From Pseudohoeflea sp964511625 (lineage in GTDB: Bacteria; Pseudomonadota; Alphaproteobacteria; Rhizobiales; Rhizobiaceae): a DNA stretch of 64,000 bases. The DNA lies in assembly GCA_964511625.1 (NCBI GenBank), contig CAZEJG010000006.1:62001-126000 (forward strand). The letters run 5' to 3'. Shown piece by piece: positions 34,736-43,246 of this stretch (the stretch's first letter is position 1; every line of letters begins with the position of its first letter). The translations under genes were made by a program, and so were the position numbers. The notes beneath the pieces are model-generated. The model made no database searches and was not told the origin of the DNA. It worked only from the letters and a program-made list of their open reading frames with translations.

Positions 34736-36604
34736 ATGATCGCAAAATCCGTCGCCCGCTTCTTCGAGAACTGGATCGATCCCTTCGGGCGCCGGGGGGA
34801 TCTCCGTCCGCCGCAGACCACATTCGCCTTCGTCTGGCATTATGTGCGGCAGGCCAAGTGGCCCTTCGTCGGAATGGCCTTCTTCGGCGGCGCTGTGGCG
34901 GTTCTGGAAGCCGCGCTGTTCTTCTTCGTCGGGCGCGTGGTCGATATTCTCGATACTGCCGACAAGGCGACCGGCTGGTCGGGGCTCTTTGCCGCGCATG
35001 GGACGGAACTGGCACTCATGGCGCTGGTGGTGCTCCTCGGGCGTTTCCTTGTCGTCGCGCTCGGCGCGCTGATCGAAGAGCAGGTGATCGTCCTCAACTT
35101 CTTCAATCTCGTGCGCTGGCAGTCCTATGCCCATGTGGCGCGGCAGTCGCTGTCCTTCTTCCAGAACGATTTCGCCGGCCGCATCGTCACCAAGGTCTGG
35201 TCGGCGGGGCAGGCGACCGGCGACCTGATGACCTCGCTGCTGCAGGTGGCGTGGTTCATGCTCATCTACACGGTGTCGACCATGACGCTCGTCGGCCAGC
35301 TGGACTGGCGGCTGGCGCTGGTGGTTGGCGTCTGGGTGGTGATCTTTGCGCTGCTGGCGCGCTATTTCGTGCCGCGCATCCGCCGCCATGCGCGCGAGAC
35401 GGCCGAAGCGGGTTCCATGCTCAACGGCCGGCTGGTCGACAGTTTCGGCAATGTCCAGACGCTGAAACTGTTTGGCCGCGAGGACGAGAACGACAGCTAC
35501 ATTCGCTCGGGCTTCGACCGTTTCCAGGCGACGCTGAGACCGTTTGCCCGGCTTCTGACGGGCGTGCGCTCCTCGCTGGCGCTCCTGTCCGGGATCATGA
35601 TCACCATGATCGCCTATCTGTCGGTCGACCTGTGGCTTGCCGGCGCGATCACCGCCGGCGGCGTCGCTTTCACGCTGGGTCTGGTCTTGCGGCTCAACAT
35701 GCTGCTCGGTCGGATGATGACGCAGCTCAACGGCATCATGCGCAATATCGGTACCATCCAGAATTCGGCGGAACTCATTTCCCAGCCGATCGGCCTGACC
35801 GACAAGCCTGACGCAAAGCCGCTTTCGGTCGAGAAGGCCGCGATCGAATTCGATCATGTCGGCTTCGGCTATGATCACGCTCTGCCGGTGCTCGACGACC
35901 TGACGCTCAAAGTCGCTGCGGGTGAAAAGGTCGGCATCGTCGGACGCTCCGGCGCCGGCAAGTCGACGATGGTCAATCTGCTATTGCGCTTCTACGACGT
36001 CGATTCGGGCCGGATCCTGATCGACGGCCAGAACATAGCAGATGTCACCCAAGCGTCCTTGCGTCGACATATCGGGATGGTGACGCAGGATACGGCGCTG
36101 CTGCATCGCTCGATCCGCGACAACATCGCCTTTGGACGCCCGGATGCAGATGATGACGAGATCCTCAAGGCCGCCCGGCGTGCCGAGGCCGCAGACTTCA
36201 TCGCGAGCCTCGTCGACCAGAAGGGCAGGCGCGGTCTCGACGCCCATGTCGGAGAACGCGGCGTCAAACTCTCTGGCGGCCAGCGGCAGCGAATCGCCAT
36301 CGCCCGGGTGATGCTGAAGGACGCCCCGATTCTCGTCCTCGACGAGGCGACCTCGGCGCTCGATTCGGAAGTCGAGGCGGCGATCCAGGACAATCTGGAG
36401 GACCTCATGACCGGCAAGACGGTGATCGCGATCGCCCACAGGCTGTCGACAATCGCCCGCATGGACCGGCTGATCGTCATCGACGCAGGTCGCATCATTG
36501 AGGCCGGAACCCACACCGAACTCGTCGCCAAGGGTGGTCTCTACGCGGAATTGTGGGCCCGGCAGTCCGGCGGGTTCATCGGCGGCGAGTTGGCTGCGGA
36601 GTAA
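34736..36604 (+). CDS. ABC exporter half-transporter (second of a pair)
   Basis: A 622-residue protein of the same architecture as the preceding gene: transmembrane domain (about residues 35-320), then Walker A GRSGAGKST, signature LSGGQRQRIAIAR, Walker B ILVLDEATSALD and AHRLST. Both catalytic glutamates follow Walker B, so both ATP sites of a heterodimer could be active. The ATG at 34736 was chosen because the protein then aligns end to end with its neighbour; the ribosome-binding site is weak. It precedes petABC on the same strand, separated by 181 bases. Confidence 0.9.
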   Translation: MIAKSVARFFENWIDPFGRRGDLRPPQTTFAFVWHYVRQAKWPFVGMAFFGGAVAVLEAALFFFVGRVVDILDTADKATGWSGLFAAHGTELALMALVVLLGRFLVVALGALIEEQVIVLNFFNLVRWQSYAHVARQSLSFFQNDFAGRIVTKVWSAGQATGDLMTSLLQVAWFMLIYTVSTMTLVGQLDWRLALVVGVWVVIFALLARYFVPRIRRHARETAEAGSMLNGRLVDSFGNVQTLKLFGREDENDSYIRSGFDRFQATLRPFARLLTGVRSSLALLSGIMITMIAYLSVDLWLAGAITAGGVAFTLGLVLRLNMLLGRMMTQLNGIMRNIGTIQNSAELISQPIGLTDKPDAKPLSVEKAAIEFDHVGFGYDHALPVLDDLTLKVAAGEKVGIVGRSGAGKSTMVNLLLRFYDVDSGRILIDGQNIADVTQASLRRHIGMVTQDTALLHRSIRDNIAFGRPDADDDEILKAARRAEAADFIASLVDQKGRRGLDAHVGERGVKLSGGQRQRIAIARVMLKDAPILVLDEATSALDSEVEAAIQDNLEDLMTGKTVIAIAHRLSTIARMDRLIVIDAGRIIEAGTHTELVAKGGLYAELWARQSGGFIGGELAAE

Positions 36605-36785
36605 CCCTCCACGGTTTTTGCGCGACATTCTGCCTCTATCGTTTCGGCGGTCTGGACTTCTCGTCGCTTCCCGCTTAGAAACCGCGCAATTGACAGGATT
36701 TTGCCACAATGCCAAAGCGCGTCCTCAGGGATGCCGGGGATGGCTGGTCCTGAGCCGGTATACAGCCTTGAGAGGATGACACGCC

Positions 36786-37376
36786 GTGAGCGACAACACT
36801 GCAAACACCGGGGACATGGGTGGCCACGATCACGAGCCGACCCGCCGCGACTTTCTTTATCTCGCTACTGGCATGACTGCCGTTGTCGGCGCCGGCGCCG
36901 TGGCATGGCCGTTCATCGACCAGATGCGCCCTGATGCGTCCACACTCGCCCAGGCCTCGATCGACGTGAACGTGTCGGCGGTCGAGCCGGGCATGTCGCT
37001 GACCGTCAAATGGCGCGGCAAGCCGGTCTTCATCCGCAACCGGACCGATCAGGAAGTGCAGGAAGCCAAGGATACCCCGCTCAGCGAGCTGAAGGATCCG
37101 GTCGCCCGCAACGAGAACCTCAAGGGCGACGCCACGGCGACGGACCTCGACCGGTCCGCCGGCGAAGGCAAGGAAAACTGGATCGTGATGCTCGGCGTCT
37201 GCACCCACCTGGGTTGCGTGCCGCTTGGCCAGGCCGGCGAATACGGCGGCTGGTTCTGCCCCTGTCACGGCTCGGTCTACGATACCGCTGGTCGCATCCG
37301 TAAGGGTCCGGCGCCTGAAAATCTTCATATTCCGCCATACGCGTTCTCGTCGGACGACGTAATCTCGATCGGTTAA
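36786..37376 (+). CDS. petA: Ubiquinol-cytochrome c reductase Rieske iron-sulfur subunit
   Basis: The Rieske subunit of the cytochrome bc1 complex, 196 residues. A Tat-type signal anchor (R20-R-D-F-L-Y-L) precedes a single hydrophobic segment. The [2Fe-2S] ligands are Cys139 and His141 in CTHLGC and Cys158 and His161 in CPCHGS, with the disulfide pair Cys144/Cys160. GTG start with AGAGGA about ten bases upstream. A TTGACA element at 36690 could be part of the petABC promoter, but no good -10 follows. Confidence 0.96.
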   Translation: MSDNTANTGDMGGHDHEPTRRDFLYLATGMTAVVGAGAVAWPFIDQMRPDASTLAQASIDVNVSAVEPGMSLTVKWRGKPVFIRNRTDQEVQEAKDTPLSELKDPVARNENLKGDATATDLDRSAGEGKENWIVMLGVCTHLGCVPLGQAGEYGGWFCPCHGSVYDTAGRIRKGPAPENLHIPPYAFSSDDVISIG

Positions 37377-37392
37377 GGGGACAGAGAACGAC

Positions 37393-38649
37393 ATGAGCTC
37401 CGATCATTCGACCTACAAACCTTCGTCGGGCTTTGAGAAGTGGCTGGATTCCCGGCTGCCGATCATGCGGATGGGGCACGACAGCTTCATTTCCTACCCG
37501 GTTCCGCGCAACCTGAACTATGCCTACACCTTCGGCGCCATGCTGATGGTGATGCTCGTCGCTCAGATACTGACCGGGGTGGTGCTCGCCATGCACTATG
37601 TCGCCAGCACCGGCGAGGCCTTCAATTCCGTCGAGAAGATCATGCGCGACGTCAACCACGGTTGGCTGCTGCGTTACATGCACGCCAACGGCGCGTCGTT
37701 CTTCTTCATCGCGGTGTATCTCCACATCGCCCGCGGCCTCTACTATGGTTCCTACAAGGCGCCGCGCGAGATCCTCTGGATCCTCGGCGTGGTGATCTAT
37801 CTCCTGATGATGGCGACCGGTTTCATGGGCTACGTTCTGCCCTGGGGTCAGATGTCCTTCTGGGGCGCGACCGTGATCACCGGCTTCTTCTCGGCTTTCC
37901 CGCTCGTCGGCGACTGGATCCAGCAGTTCCTGCTCGGTGGTTTCGCGGTCGATCAACCGACGCTCAACCGGTTCTTCTCGCTGCATTACCTGCTGCCGTT
38001 CATGATCGCGGGCGTCGTCGTCCTGCACGTCTGGGCGCTGCACGTGACCGGTCAGACCAACCCGACAGGCGTGGAAGTGAAGTCGAAGACCGACACGCTG
38101 CCCTTCACGCCTTACGCAACGATGAAGGACGCGCTCGGCGTCTCGATCTTCCTGATCGCGTTCGCCTGGTTCATCTTCTACATGCCGAACTATCTCGGCC
38201 ACCCGGACAACTATATTCCGGCCAATGCGTTGAAGACGCCTGCCCATATCGTGCCCGAATGGTACTACCTGCCTTTCTACGCGATGCTGCGCGCAATCAC
38301 CTTCAACATCGGTCCCATCGACTCCAAGCTCGGCGGCGTTCTGGTGATGTTCGGTTCGATCATCGTCCTGTTCTTCCTGCCCTGGCTCGATACGTCGAAG
38401 GTCCGCTCGGCCGTCTACCGTCCGTGGTATCGCCTTTTCTTCTGGCTCTTCGTCATCAACGCCATCTTCCTCGGATGGCTAGGTTCGAAGCCGGCTGAAG
38501 GTCTCTACACCACTCTCGCGCTGTGCGGCACGATCTACTACTTCGGCTTCTTCCTCATCATCATGCCGATCCTCGGCCTGATCGAGACCCCAAAACGCAT
38601 TCCGAACTCGATCACGGAAGCGGTTCTCGAGAAGAACGCCAAGGCGTAA
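37393..38649 (+). CDS. petB: Cytochrome b of the bc1 complex
   Basis: The 418-residue cytochrome b subunit, with about eight transmembrane helices. It carries the two pairs of haem-ligating His in helices II and IV, the Qo-site PEWY motif (IVPEWYYLPFYAMLRA near residue 285) and WGATVITGFFSAFP. The distance to petA is 16 bases, with AGGGGACAG as ribosome-binding site. Length fits the fused (b6 plus subunit IV) bacterial type. Confidence 0.97.
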   Translation: MSSDHSTYKPSSGFEKWLDSRLPIMRMGHDSFISYPVPRNLNYAYTFGAMLMVMLVAQILTGVVLAMHYVASTGEAFNSVEKIMRDVNHGWLLRYMHANGASFFFIAVYLHIARGLYYGSYKAPREILWILGVVIYLLMMATGFMGYVLPWGQMSFWGATVITGFFSAFPLVGDWIQQFLLGGFAVDQPTLNRFFSLHYLLPFMIAGVVVLHVWALHVTGQTNPTGVEVKSKTDTLPFTPYATMKDALGVSIFLIAFAWFIFYMPNYLGHPDNYIPANALKTPAHIVPEWYYLPFYAMLRAITFNIGPIDSKLGGVLVMFGSIIVLFFLPWLDTSKVRSAVYRPWYRLFFWLFVINAIFLGWLGSKPAEGLYTTLALCGTIYYFGFFLIIMPILGLIETPKRIPNSITEAVLEKNAKA

Positions 38650-38673
38650 CCGGGCAGCGAAAGGACGACAAAG

Positions 38674-39579
38674 ATGAAAAAGCTTCTTGCAAGCATTCTC
38701 GTGGCCGCTGCTGTTTCGGGCGCATCCATGGCCGCATTCGCGGCCGAGGAGGGAGAGCACGGACTGGCGGAGGAAACCACTCACGCCATTGCCAACAGCC
38801 ACTTCCCGGTTCTCAAACCCGAAGAAGAGAAGTGGAGCTTTGCCGGCCCCTTCGGCACCTACGACAAGGGGCAGCTTCAGCGCGGTCTGAAGGTGTATAC
38901 CGAGGTGTGCTCGGCCTGCCATTCGATGAACCTCGTGTCATTCCGCACGCTCGAGCATCTCGGCTACTCGGAAGCCCAGGTGAAGACCTTCGCCGCCAAC
39001 TACGAGGTCGAGGACGGCCCCAACGCTGACGGCGAAATGTTCACCCGTACGGCGGTGGCGTCGGACTACTTCCCGTCGCCGTTCCCCAACGAGGAAGCGG
39101 CTGCTGCCGCCAACAACAACGCGGCTCCGCCGGACATGTCGCTGCTGGCCAAGGCGCGCGGCGTCACCCGCGGATTTCCGACCTTCATCTTCGATATCTT
39201 CACCCAGTACCAGGAAGGCGGACCGGACTATATCCACGCTCTGCTGACCGGCTACCAGGATCCGCCTGAAGGCATCAAGAACACCGACGGTTCGGACTGG
39301 GAGCTGCCCGAAGGCACCTATTACAATCCGTATTTCGCCAGCGCCCCGTCGCTCGCCATGGCCCAACCGATCTCGGACGGCCAGGTGACCTACGACGACG
39401 GCTCGCCCGAAACGCTCGATCAGTATTCGCGGGACGTTTCGGCTTTCCTCATGTGGGCGGCAGAGCCGCACCTCGAAGAACGCAAGCATACCGGCTTCAT
39501 GGTGATGGTGTTCCTTCTCATCTTTACGGCGCTCATCTATCTGACGAAGAAGTCGATCTTCTCGCGCATCGAACACTAA
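38674..39579 (+). CDS. petC: Cytochrome c1 of the bc1 complex
   Basis: A 301-residue membrane-anchored cytochrome c1. A Sec signal peptide (1-23, ending AFAAEE) is followed by the haem motif C79-S-A-C82-H83, the axial Met region (MAQPISDGQVTYDDG) and a C-terminal membrane helix (about 272-290, FMVMVFLLIFTALIYLT). It completes petABC. A strong terminator lies 25 bases after the stop. Confidence 0.96.
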   Translation: MKKLLASILVAAAVSGASMAAFAAEEGEHGLAEETTHAIANSHFPVLKPEEEKWSFAGPFGTYDKGQLQRGLKVYTEVCSACHSMNLVSFRTLEHLGYSEAQVKTFAANYEVEDGPNADGEMFTRTAVASDYFPSPFPNEEAAAAANNNAAPPDMSLLAKARGVTRGFPTFIFDIFTQYQEGGPDYIHALLTGYQDPPEGIKNTDGSDWELPEGTYYNPYFASAPSLAMAQPISDGQVTYDDGSPETLDQYSRDVSAFLMWAAEPHLEERKHTGFMVMVFLLIFTALIYLTKKSIFSRIEH

Positions 39580-39601
39580 GAGACGCGCTATCAGTGGTAT
39601 G

Positions 39602-39629
39602 AAACACCGCCTTCGGGCGGTGTTTTTTT
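39602..39629 (+). terminator. Terminator of petABC
   Basis: Perfect stem ACACCGCC (39604-39611) / GGCGGTGT (39616-39623) with a TTCG tetraloop and a run of seven T residues. Confidence 0.94.
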
Positions 39630-39708
39630 GTGAGCAGGTCGCGTCGCCCCTTGTGCGGACGGGCCAATTGCCAAATCCTCATCAGGCGATGAGCCATCGG
39701 AGGCACCC

Positions 39709-40251
39709 GTGACCGAACTCGTGGACACCCTCAAAGCGTCGATCCGCACGATTGCGGACTATCCCAAGCCCGGAATCCTGTTTCGCGACATCACCACGCT
39801 GCTCGGCCAGCCGCGCGCCTTCCGCCGCGCGGTGGATGAACTCGTCCATCCCTATGCGGGCGACGGGATCGCCAAGATCGCCGGGATCGAGGCGCGTGGC
39901 TTCATCCTGGGCGGCGCCATCGCCCACCAGCTTTCGGCCGGCTTCGTTCCGATCCGCAAGAAAGGCAAGCTGCCGCACGAGACCGTTCGGATTGCCTACA
40001 GTCTGGAATACGGCGTCGACGAGATGGAGATGCACAAGGACGCGATCAAGCCCGGCGAGCGGGTGCTGCTGGTCGACGATCTGGTCGCCACCGGCGGCAC
40101 CGCCGAGGGTGCGGTCAAGCTCCTCAAGCAGATGGGTGCCGAAGTGGTGGCCGCGTGTTTCGTCATCGATCTCCCGGACCTCGGCGGTCGGAAGAAGATC
40201 GGGGCTCTCGGCGTTCCTGTCCGCACGCTGATTTCCTACGAAGGCCACTGA
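39709..40251 (+). CDS. apt: Adenine phosphoribosyltransferase
   Basis: Salvages adenine to AMP using PRPP. The 180 residues have the family N-terminus (SIRTIADYPKPGILFRDITTLL), the EARGFILGGAIA loop and the PRPP-binding motif VLLVDDLVATGGTA at about residues 122-135. GTG start with GGAGG seven bases upstream. Cytoplasmic. Confidence 0.96.
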   Translation: MTELVDTLKASIRTIADYPKPGILFRDITTLLGQPRAFRRAVDELVHPYAGDGIAKIAGIEARGFILGGAIAHQLSAGFVPIRKKGKLPHETVRIAYSLEYGVDEMEMHKDAIKPGERVLLVDDLVATGGTAEGAVKLLKQMGAEVVAACFVIDLPDLGGRKKIGALGVPVRTLISYEGH

Positions 40252-40265
40252 CCTTTGTGAAGGGC

Positions 40266-41495
40266 TCAGTGGGTTCCGCCGGACGCGCCGGCATATAGTT
40301 GCCACAGTAATATCCCTGCCGTCGGGAAGGCGGCAGCCATCCCCCACCAACGCCATCGCCCGATACCGAATTCCGGTGATCGTGTCCCGATCATGAAGAG
40401 GGAGAGGTTGACGAGCGTGAAGACCGCGAGCGTTACGAGGCTCGTGAGCTCGGCCAGGCGCGCGAGATCCAAACCCATGGCCAGGATGATGACCGCCGTT
40501 GCGACCAGTGCGGTGGCGACGACCGGCGTGTGTCGCCGCCGGTCGATCCGGGCGAGGGGTTGCGGGAGTTGCCCGTTCGAGGCCATGCCGTAGAGCACGC
40601 GCGCTGCCATGACGACCTGGACCAGGATGCCGTTGACCATGGCGAGTGCGCTGACTGTGGCGACCGGTTTGCCCGAGAGCCCGCTGAGGCTCTCGAACAG
40701 CGTCGCCATCGGGGCGCGAGAGGAAACCACGGCTTGGCTGTCTCGTGTCAGCGTGGCGATCGTGGCCAGCAGCAGATAGATGAGGATGGTGATCGCCAGC
40801 GTCGCGATGATGGCGCGCGGCACGGTGCGTTCGGGATCGCGGGTCTCCTCGGCCATGTTGACCATGTCCTCGAAACCGATAAAGGCGAAGAAGGCCAGGA
40901 CAGCCCCGGCCAGGATCGCCTCGGCGTGCAGTGGCGCGGCGGCGAGCGTGCGGAAGATGTCACTGGCTTCGGCGTCGACGAGCACAGGGAGCCCGTAGCC
41001 GACCACCACGATGAGCGTTCCGGTTTCCAGAAGAGTTACGACGGCCGCGACCATGACGCTCTCGCGTACGCCGCGCCATGCGACGACTGCGAGCAGCACA
41101 ACGAGAACGACCGCGGCGGGCTTGGGCGCGACAGGGACGAGTTCGGAAAGGTAACCGCCGAAGGCGAGCGCGATCGTGGCGCTCGAGACGATGCCGGTGA
41201 CGACAACACCGAGGCCGGCGATGCGGCCGGCGACGGGACCGAGCCCGCGCGTGACGTAGATCGCTTCACCACCCGCAAAGGGAAAGCGTCGAACCAGAAG
41301 CGCGTAGGACCAGGCGGTGCTGCCGGCAATCAGGCCAGCGACCAGGAAAGAAAGAGGTGCGAACGGCCCCGCGACTCCAAGTATGGTGCCGATCAACGCG
41401 AAAATGCCGGCGCCAACGGTCACCCCTACGCCGTAGAAGACCAACCCCGGCAGGGAGAGGACGCGCGAGAGAGCTGGTGCGGCAGGGTCGGACAT
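40266..41495 (-). CDS. APC-superfamily amino acid permease
   Basis: A 409-residue transporter with about twelve hydrophobic helices. The first helix contains the unwound GVGVTVGAGIFALIG substrate motif of the APC family, and IGFEDMVNMAEETRDPERTVPRAI is the conserved loop after helix 6. The start at 41495 (MSDPAAPALSR) is preferred; a TTG 16 codons upstream is in frame. The substrate is an amino acid or related amine, not further defined. It is convergent with apt. Confidence 0.88.
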   Translation of the reverse strand: MSDPAAPALSRVLSLPGLVFYGVGVTVGAGIFALIGTILGVAGPFAPLSFLVAGLIAGSTAWSYALLVRRFPFAGGEAIYVTRGLGPVAGRIAGLGVVVTGIVSSATIALAFGGYLSELVPVAPKPAAVVLVVLLAVVAWRGVRESVMVAAVVTLLETGTLIVVVGYGLPVLVDAEASDIFRTLAAAPLHAEAILAGAVLAFFAFIGFEDMVNMAEETRDPERTVPRAIIATLAITILIYLLLATIATLTRDSQAVVSSRAPMATLFESLSGLSGKPVATVSALAMVNGILVQVVMAARVLYGMASNGQLPQPLARIDRRRHTPVVATALVATAVIILAMGLDLARLAELTSLVTLAVFTLVNLSLFMIGTRSPEFGIGRWRWWGMAAAFPTAGILLWQLYAGASGGTH

Positions 41496-41556
41496 GTGCA
41501 CATCATGCCGCAGCTGCCAGCTCTTCTCCGTGACCGGGATCAATCCGGTCGGATTT

Positions 41557-42048
41557 TTATGCTCCGCTTTCGCTGGAGGAGGGATAGGCGCAAAGAACGG
41601 CGCTGTCGAAAGTCATGACGGGCGTGCCGTCCTCGGCCAGCGCTTCTGCCTTGCCCGACAGCATCGACCAGCCCTCGCGGCCGCGATAGGGCTTGATGCC
41701 GGTCAGCGTATTGGCAAAAGAGATCGTGCTGCCGGCATAGACAGGCCTGATCCAGCGCAGGTTCCGGAATCCCGGGGAGGGGCCAAACTGGTAGACGGGC
41801 AGGCCTGCCTTGGTTCTCTCGCGCAGCCGGCGCATGGTGGTCGCCACATTGAGCTTCATCCAGACCGCGGTGGTGTGCCAGCCACTGGCGCAGAGGCCGC
41901 CGAACATGCTTTCCCTCGCCGCTTCCGGATCGGTGTGGAAGGGTTGCGGATCGTATTTCCTTGCGAATTCGATGATCGCTTCCTCGGTGAAGAGGTAGCT
42001 GCCCAGTTCGATGCGGGTGCCGATGGTGAAATCCGGATCCTGGGTCAT
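41557..42048 (-). CDS. MaoC-like (R)-hydratase/dehydratase, second of two
   Basis: A 163-residue single hot-dog-fold protein. The hydratase motif is FARKYDPQPFHTDPEAA (Asp33/His38 type catalytic pair), followed by GGLCASGWHT. It begins in a four-base ATGA overlap with the preceding MaoC gene, so the two are coupled and could form a heterodimer. Likely substrate is an enoyl-CoA-type thioester, but this is inferred only from the family. Confidence 0.9.
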   Translation of the reverse strand: MTQDPDFTIGTRIELGSYLFTEEAIIEFARKYDPQPFHTDPEAARESMFGGLCASGWHTTAVWMKLNVATTMRRLRERTKAGLPVYQFGPSPGFRNLRWIRPVYAGSTISFANTLTGIKPYRGREGWSMLSGKAEALAEDGTPVMTFDSAVLCAYPSSSESGA

Positions 42049-42509
42049 GCCGGCTCCTCGGGGTTGCGCACGCGGATCATCACAGCGTTCTCGCATTCGA
42101 AAACGGTATCACCGCGCTGGTTTCTCAGTTCGGTGCGGAAGCGGACGATGCCGATCGCGGGGCGCGAGCCCGAGCGCCGCAACTCGAGCACCTCGGAGGT
42201 GCCGGTGAGAGTATCGCCGGCGAGCACCGGGCGTTTCCAGGCGACGAACTCGATGCCCGGCGCGCCTTCGCCGGCAGATCGACTGACATAGGCGTCATAG
42301 ATCATACGCATCATCATCGCGCAGGTATGCCAGCCGGAAGCCGCGAGACCGCCTAGAATGGAAGCCTCGCCGGCCTTCTCGTCTAGGTGCATGGGCTGTG
42401 GATCGAACTCGCTGGCGAATTCGATGATCTCGTCGCGTGAAACGGGTCTGGGTCCGAGCTCGAAGGTGGTGCCCGGTGTCAGATCCTCGAAATGGATCAT
42501 GTCTGTCAT
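42045..42509 (-). CDS. MaoC-like (R)-hydratase/dehydratase, first of two
   Basis: A 154-residue single hot-dog-fold protein, with FASEFDPQPMHLDEKAG carrying the catalytic Asp/His pair and GGLAASGWHT. It is related to the following gene but clearly diverged. The start codon at 42509 has CATGACAG-type weak upstream signal only. The partner genes of this branch (acyl-CoA enzymes) are not nearby. Confidence 0.9.
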   Translation of the reverse strand: MTDMIHFEDLTPGTTFELGPRPVSRDEIIEFASEFDPQPMHLDEKAGEASILGGLAASGWHTCAMMMRMIYDAYVSRSAGEGAPGIEFVAWKRPVLAGDTLTGTSEVLELRRSGSRPAIGIVRFRTELRNQRGDTVFECENAVMIRVRNPEEPA

Positions 42510-42648
42510 GGGTGGGTGTCTGGTCCGTTGGGGGGATGAGCCGCAGATTCCGCACGGCGGTGATCTGTGTCAAATGCAAAGATCATGATGTATGAGAGTA
42601 TAGCCAATCCGGAAGCGACGGGCTTCCGCTGGTAACGAGGAGTGATCC

Positions 42649-42855
42649 ATGTTGAAGACCAATGTCGGCGGTATCGACCGCATTCTGCGCATCGTCGTCG
42701 GGCTCGCGCTCATCGCCTGCTTCTTCATCTTCCCGGCGTCCGAATGGCGCTACGCTTTTCTGCTCGGGATCATCCCGCTGGCCACGGGGCTGATGTCGAC
42801 CTGTCCGCTCTATTCGATCCTCGGCCTCTCCACCTGTCCGGTGCGCAAGGCCTGA
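42649..42855 (+). CDS. DUF2892 inner-membrane protein
   Basis: A 68-residue protein with the DUF2892 pattern: MLKTNVGGIDRILRIVVGLALI, two membrane helices (about 13-30 and 35-58) and the C-terminal CPLYSILGLSTCPV with two Cys. The fold is that of the membrane part of YgaP-like rhodanese proteins, but no rhodanese domain is attached. GAGGAGTG precedes the ATG. Function unknown. Confidence 0.9.
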   Translation: MLKTNVGGIDRILRIVVGLALIACFFIFPASEWRYAFLLGIIPLATGLMSTCPLYSILGLSTCPVRKA

Positions 42856-42868
42856 GGCGCCGGCGTGG

Positions 42869-43210
42869 TCAGTGCAGGGTGGTGTCGGAGAAGAGATTGA
42901 TCACGGCCACTCCGGCGATGATCAGCGAAATCCCGACCACCGCCGCGGTATCGAGCCGCTGCCCGTACCAGACCCAGGCAACTGCGGCGATGAGAACGAT
43001 GCCTGCGCCCGACCAGACGGCATAGACGATGCCTGAGGGCATGAAGCGCAGCGCATAGGCGAGAAGCCAGATGGCGAGCGCATAGCCGACGATGGCGATG
43101 GCGCTGGGCCCGAGTTTCGTAAAGCCGACGGACCGCGCCAGCGCCGTGGTGGCGATGACCTCGGCCACGATCGCCACCACGAGGGCCGAGTGGACCATCA
43201 GCATGTTCAT
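42869..43210 (-). CDS. Small multidrug resistance (SMR/EmrE-family) transporter
   Basis: A 113-residue protein with four membrane helices. The essential membrane-embedded glutamate is Glu17 (VAEVIATT), followed by the SMR motif YALAIWLLAYALRFMPSGIVYAVWSGAG. It would act as a dimer, exporting cationic compounds or guanidinium-like ions in exchange for protons. No second SMR gene lies beside it, so a homodimer is expected. Confidence 0.93.
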   Translation of the reverse strand: MNMLMVHSALVVAIVAEVIATTALARSVGFTKLGPSAIAIVGYALAIWLLAYALRFMPSGIVYAVWSGAGIVLIAAVAWVWYGQRLDTAAVVGISLIIAGVAVINLFSDTTLH

Positions 43211-43246
43211 CGGCGCTCTCCTCGCGTGGCGATAGCAGCCTGTGGA

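Noticed and set aside
32815..34821. Minus-strand ORF of 668 codons opposite the first ABC half-transporter
   Set aside because: The plus strand carries all ABC motifs. The minus frame is a His/Asp/Arg-rich shadow.
36690..36718. TTGACA with a poor -10 as the petABC promoter
   Set aside because: The only -10 at 16-17 bases is CCAAAG or CAAAGC, which does not fit. Not listed as a separate site.
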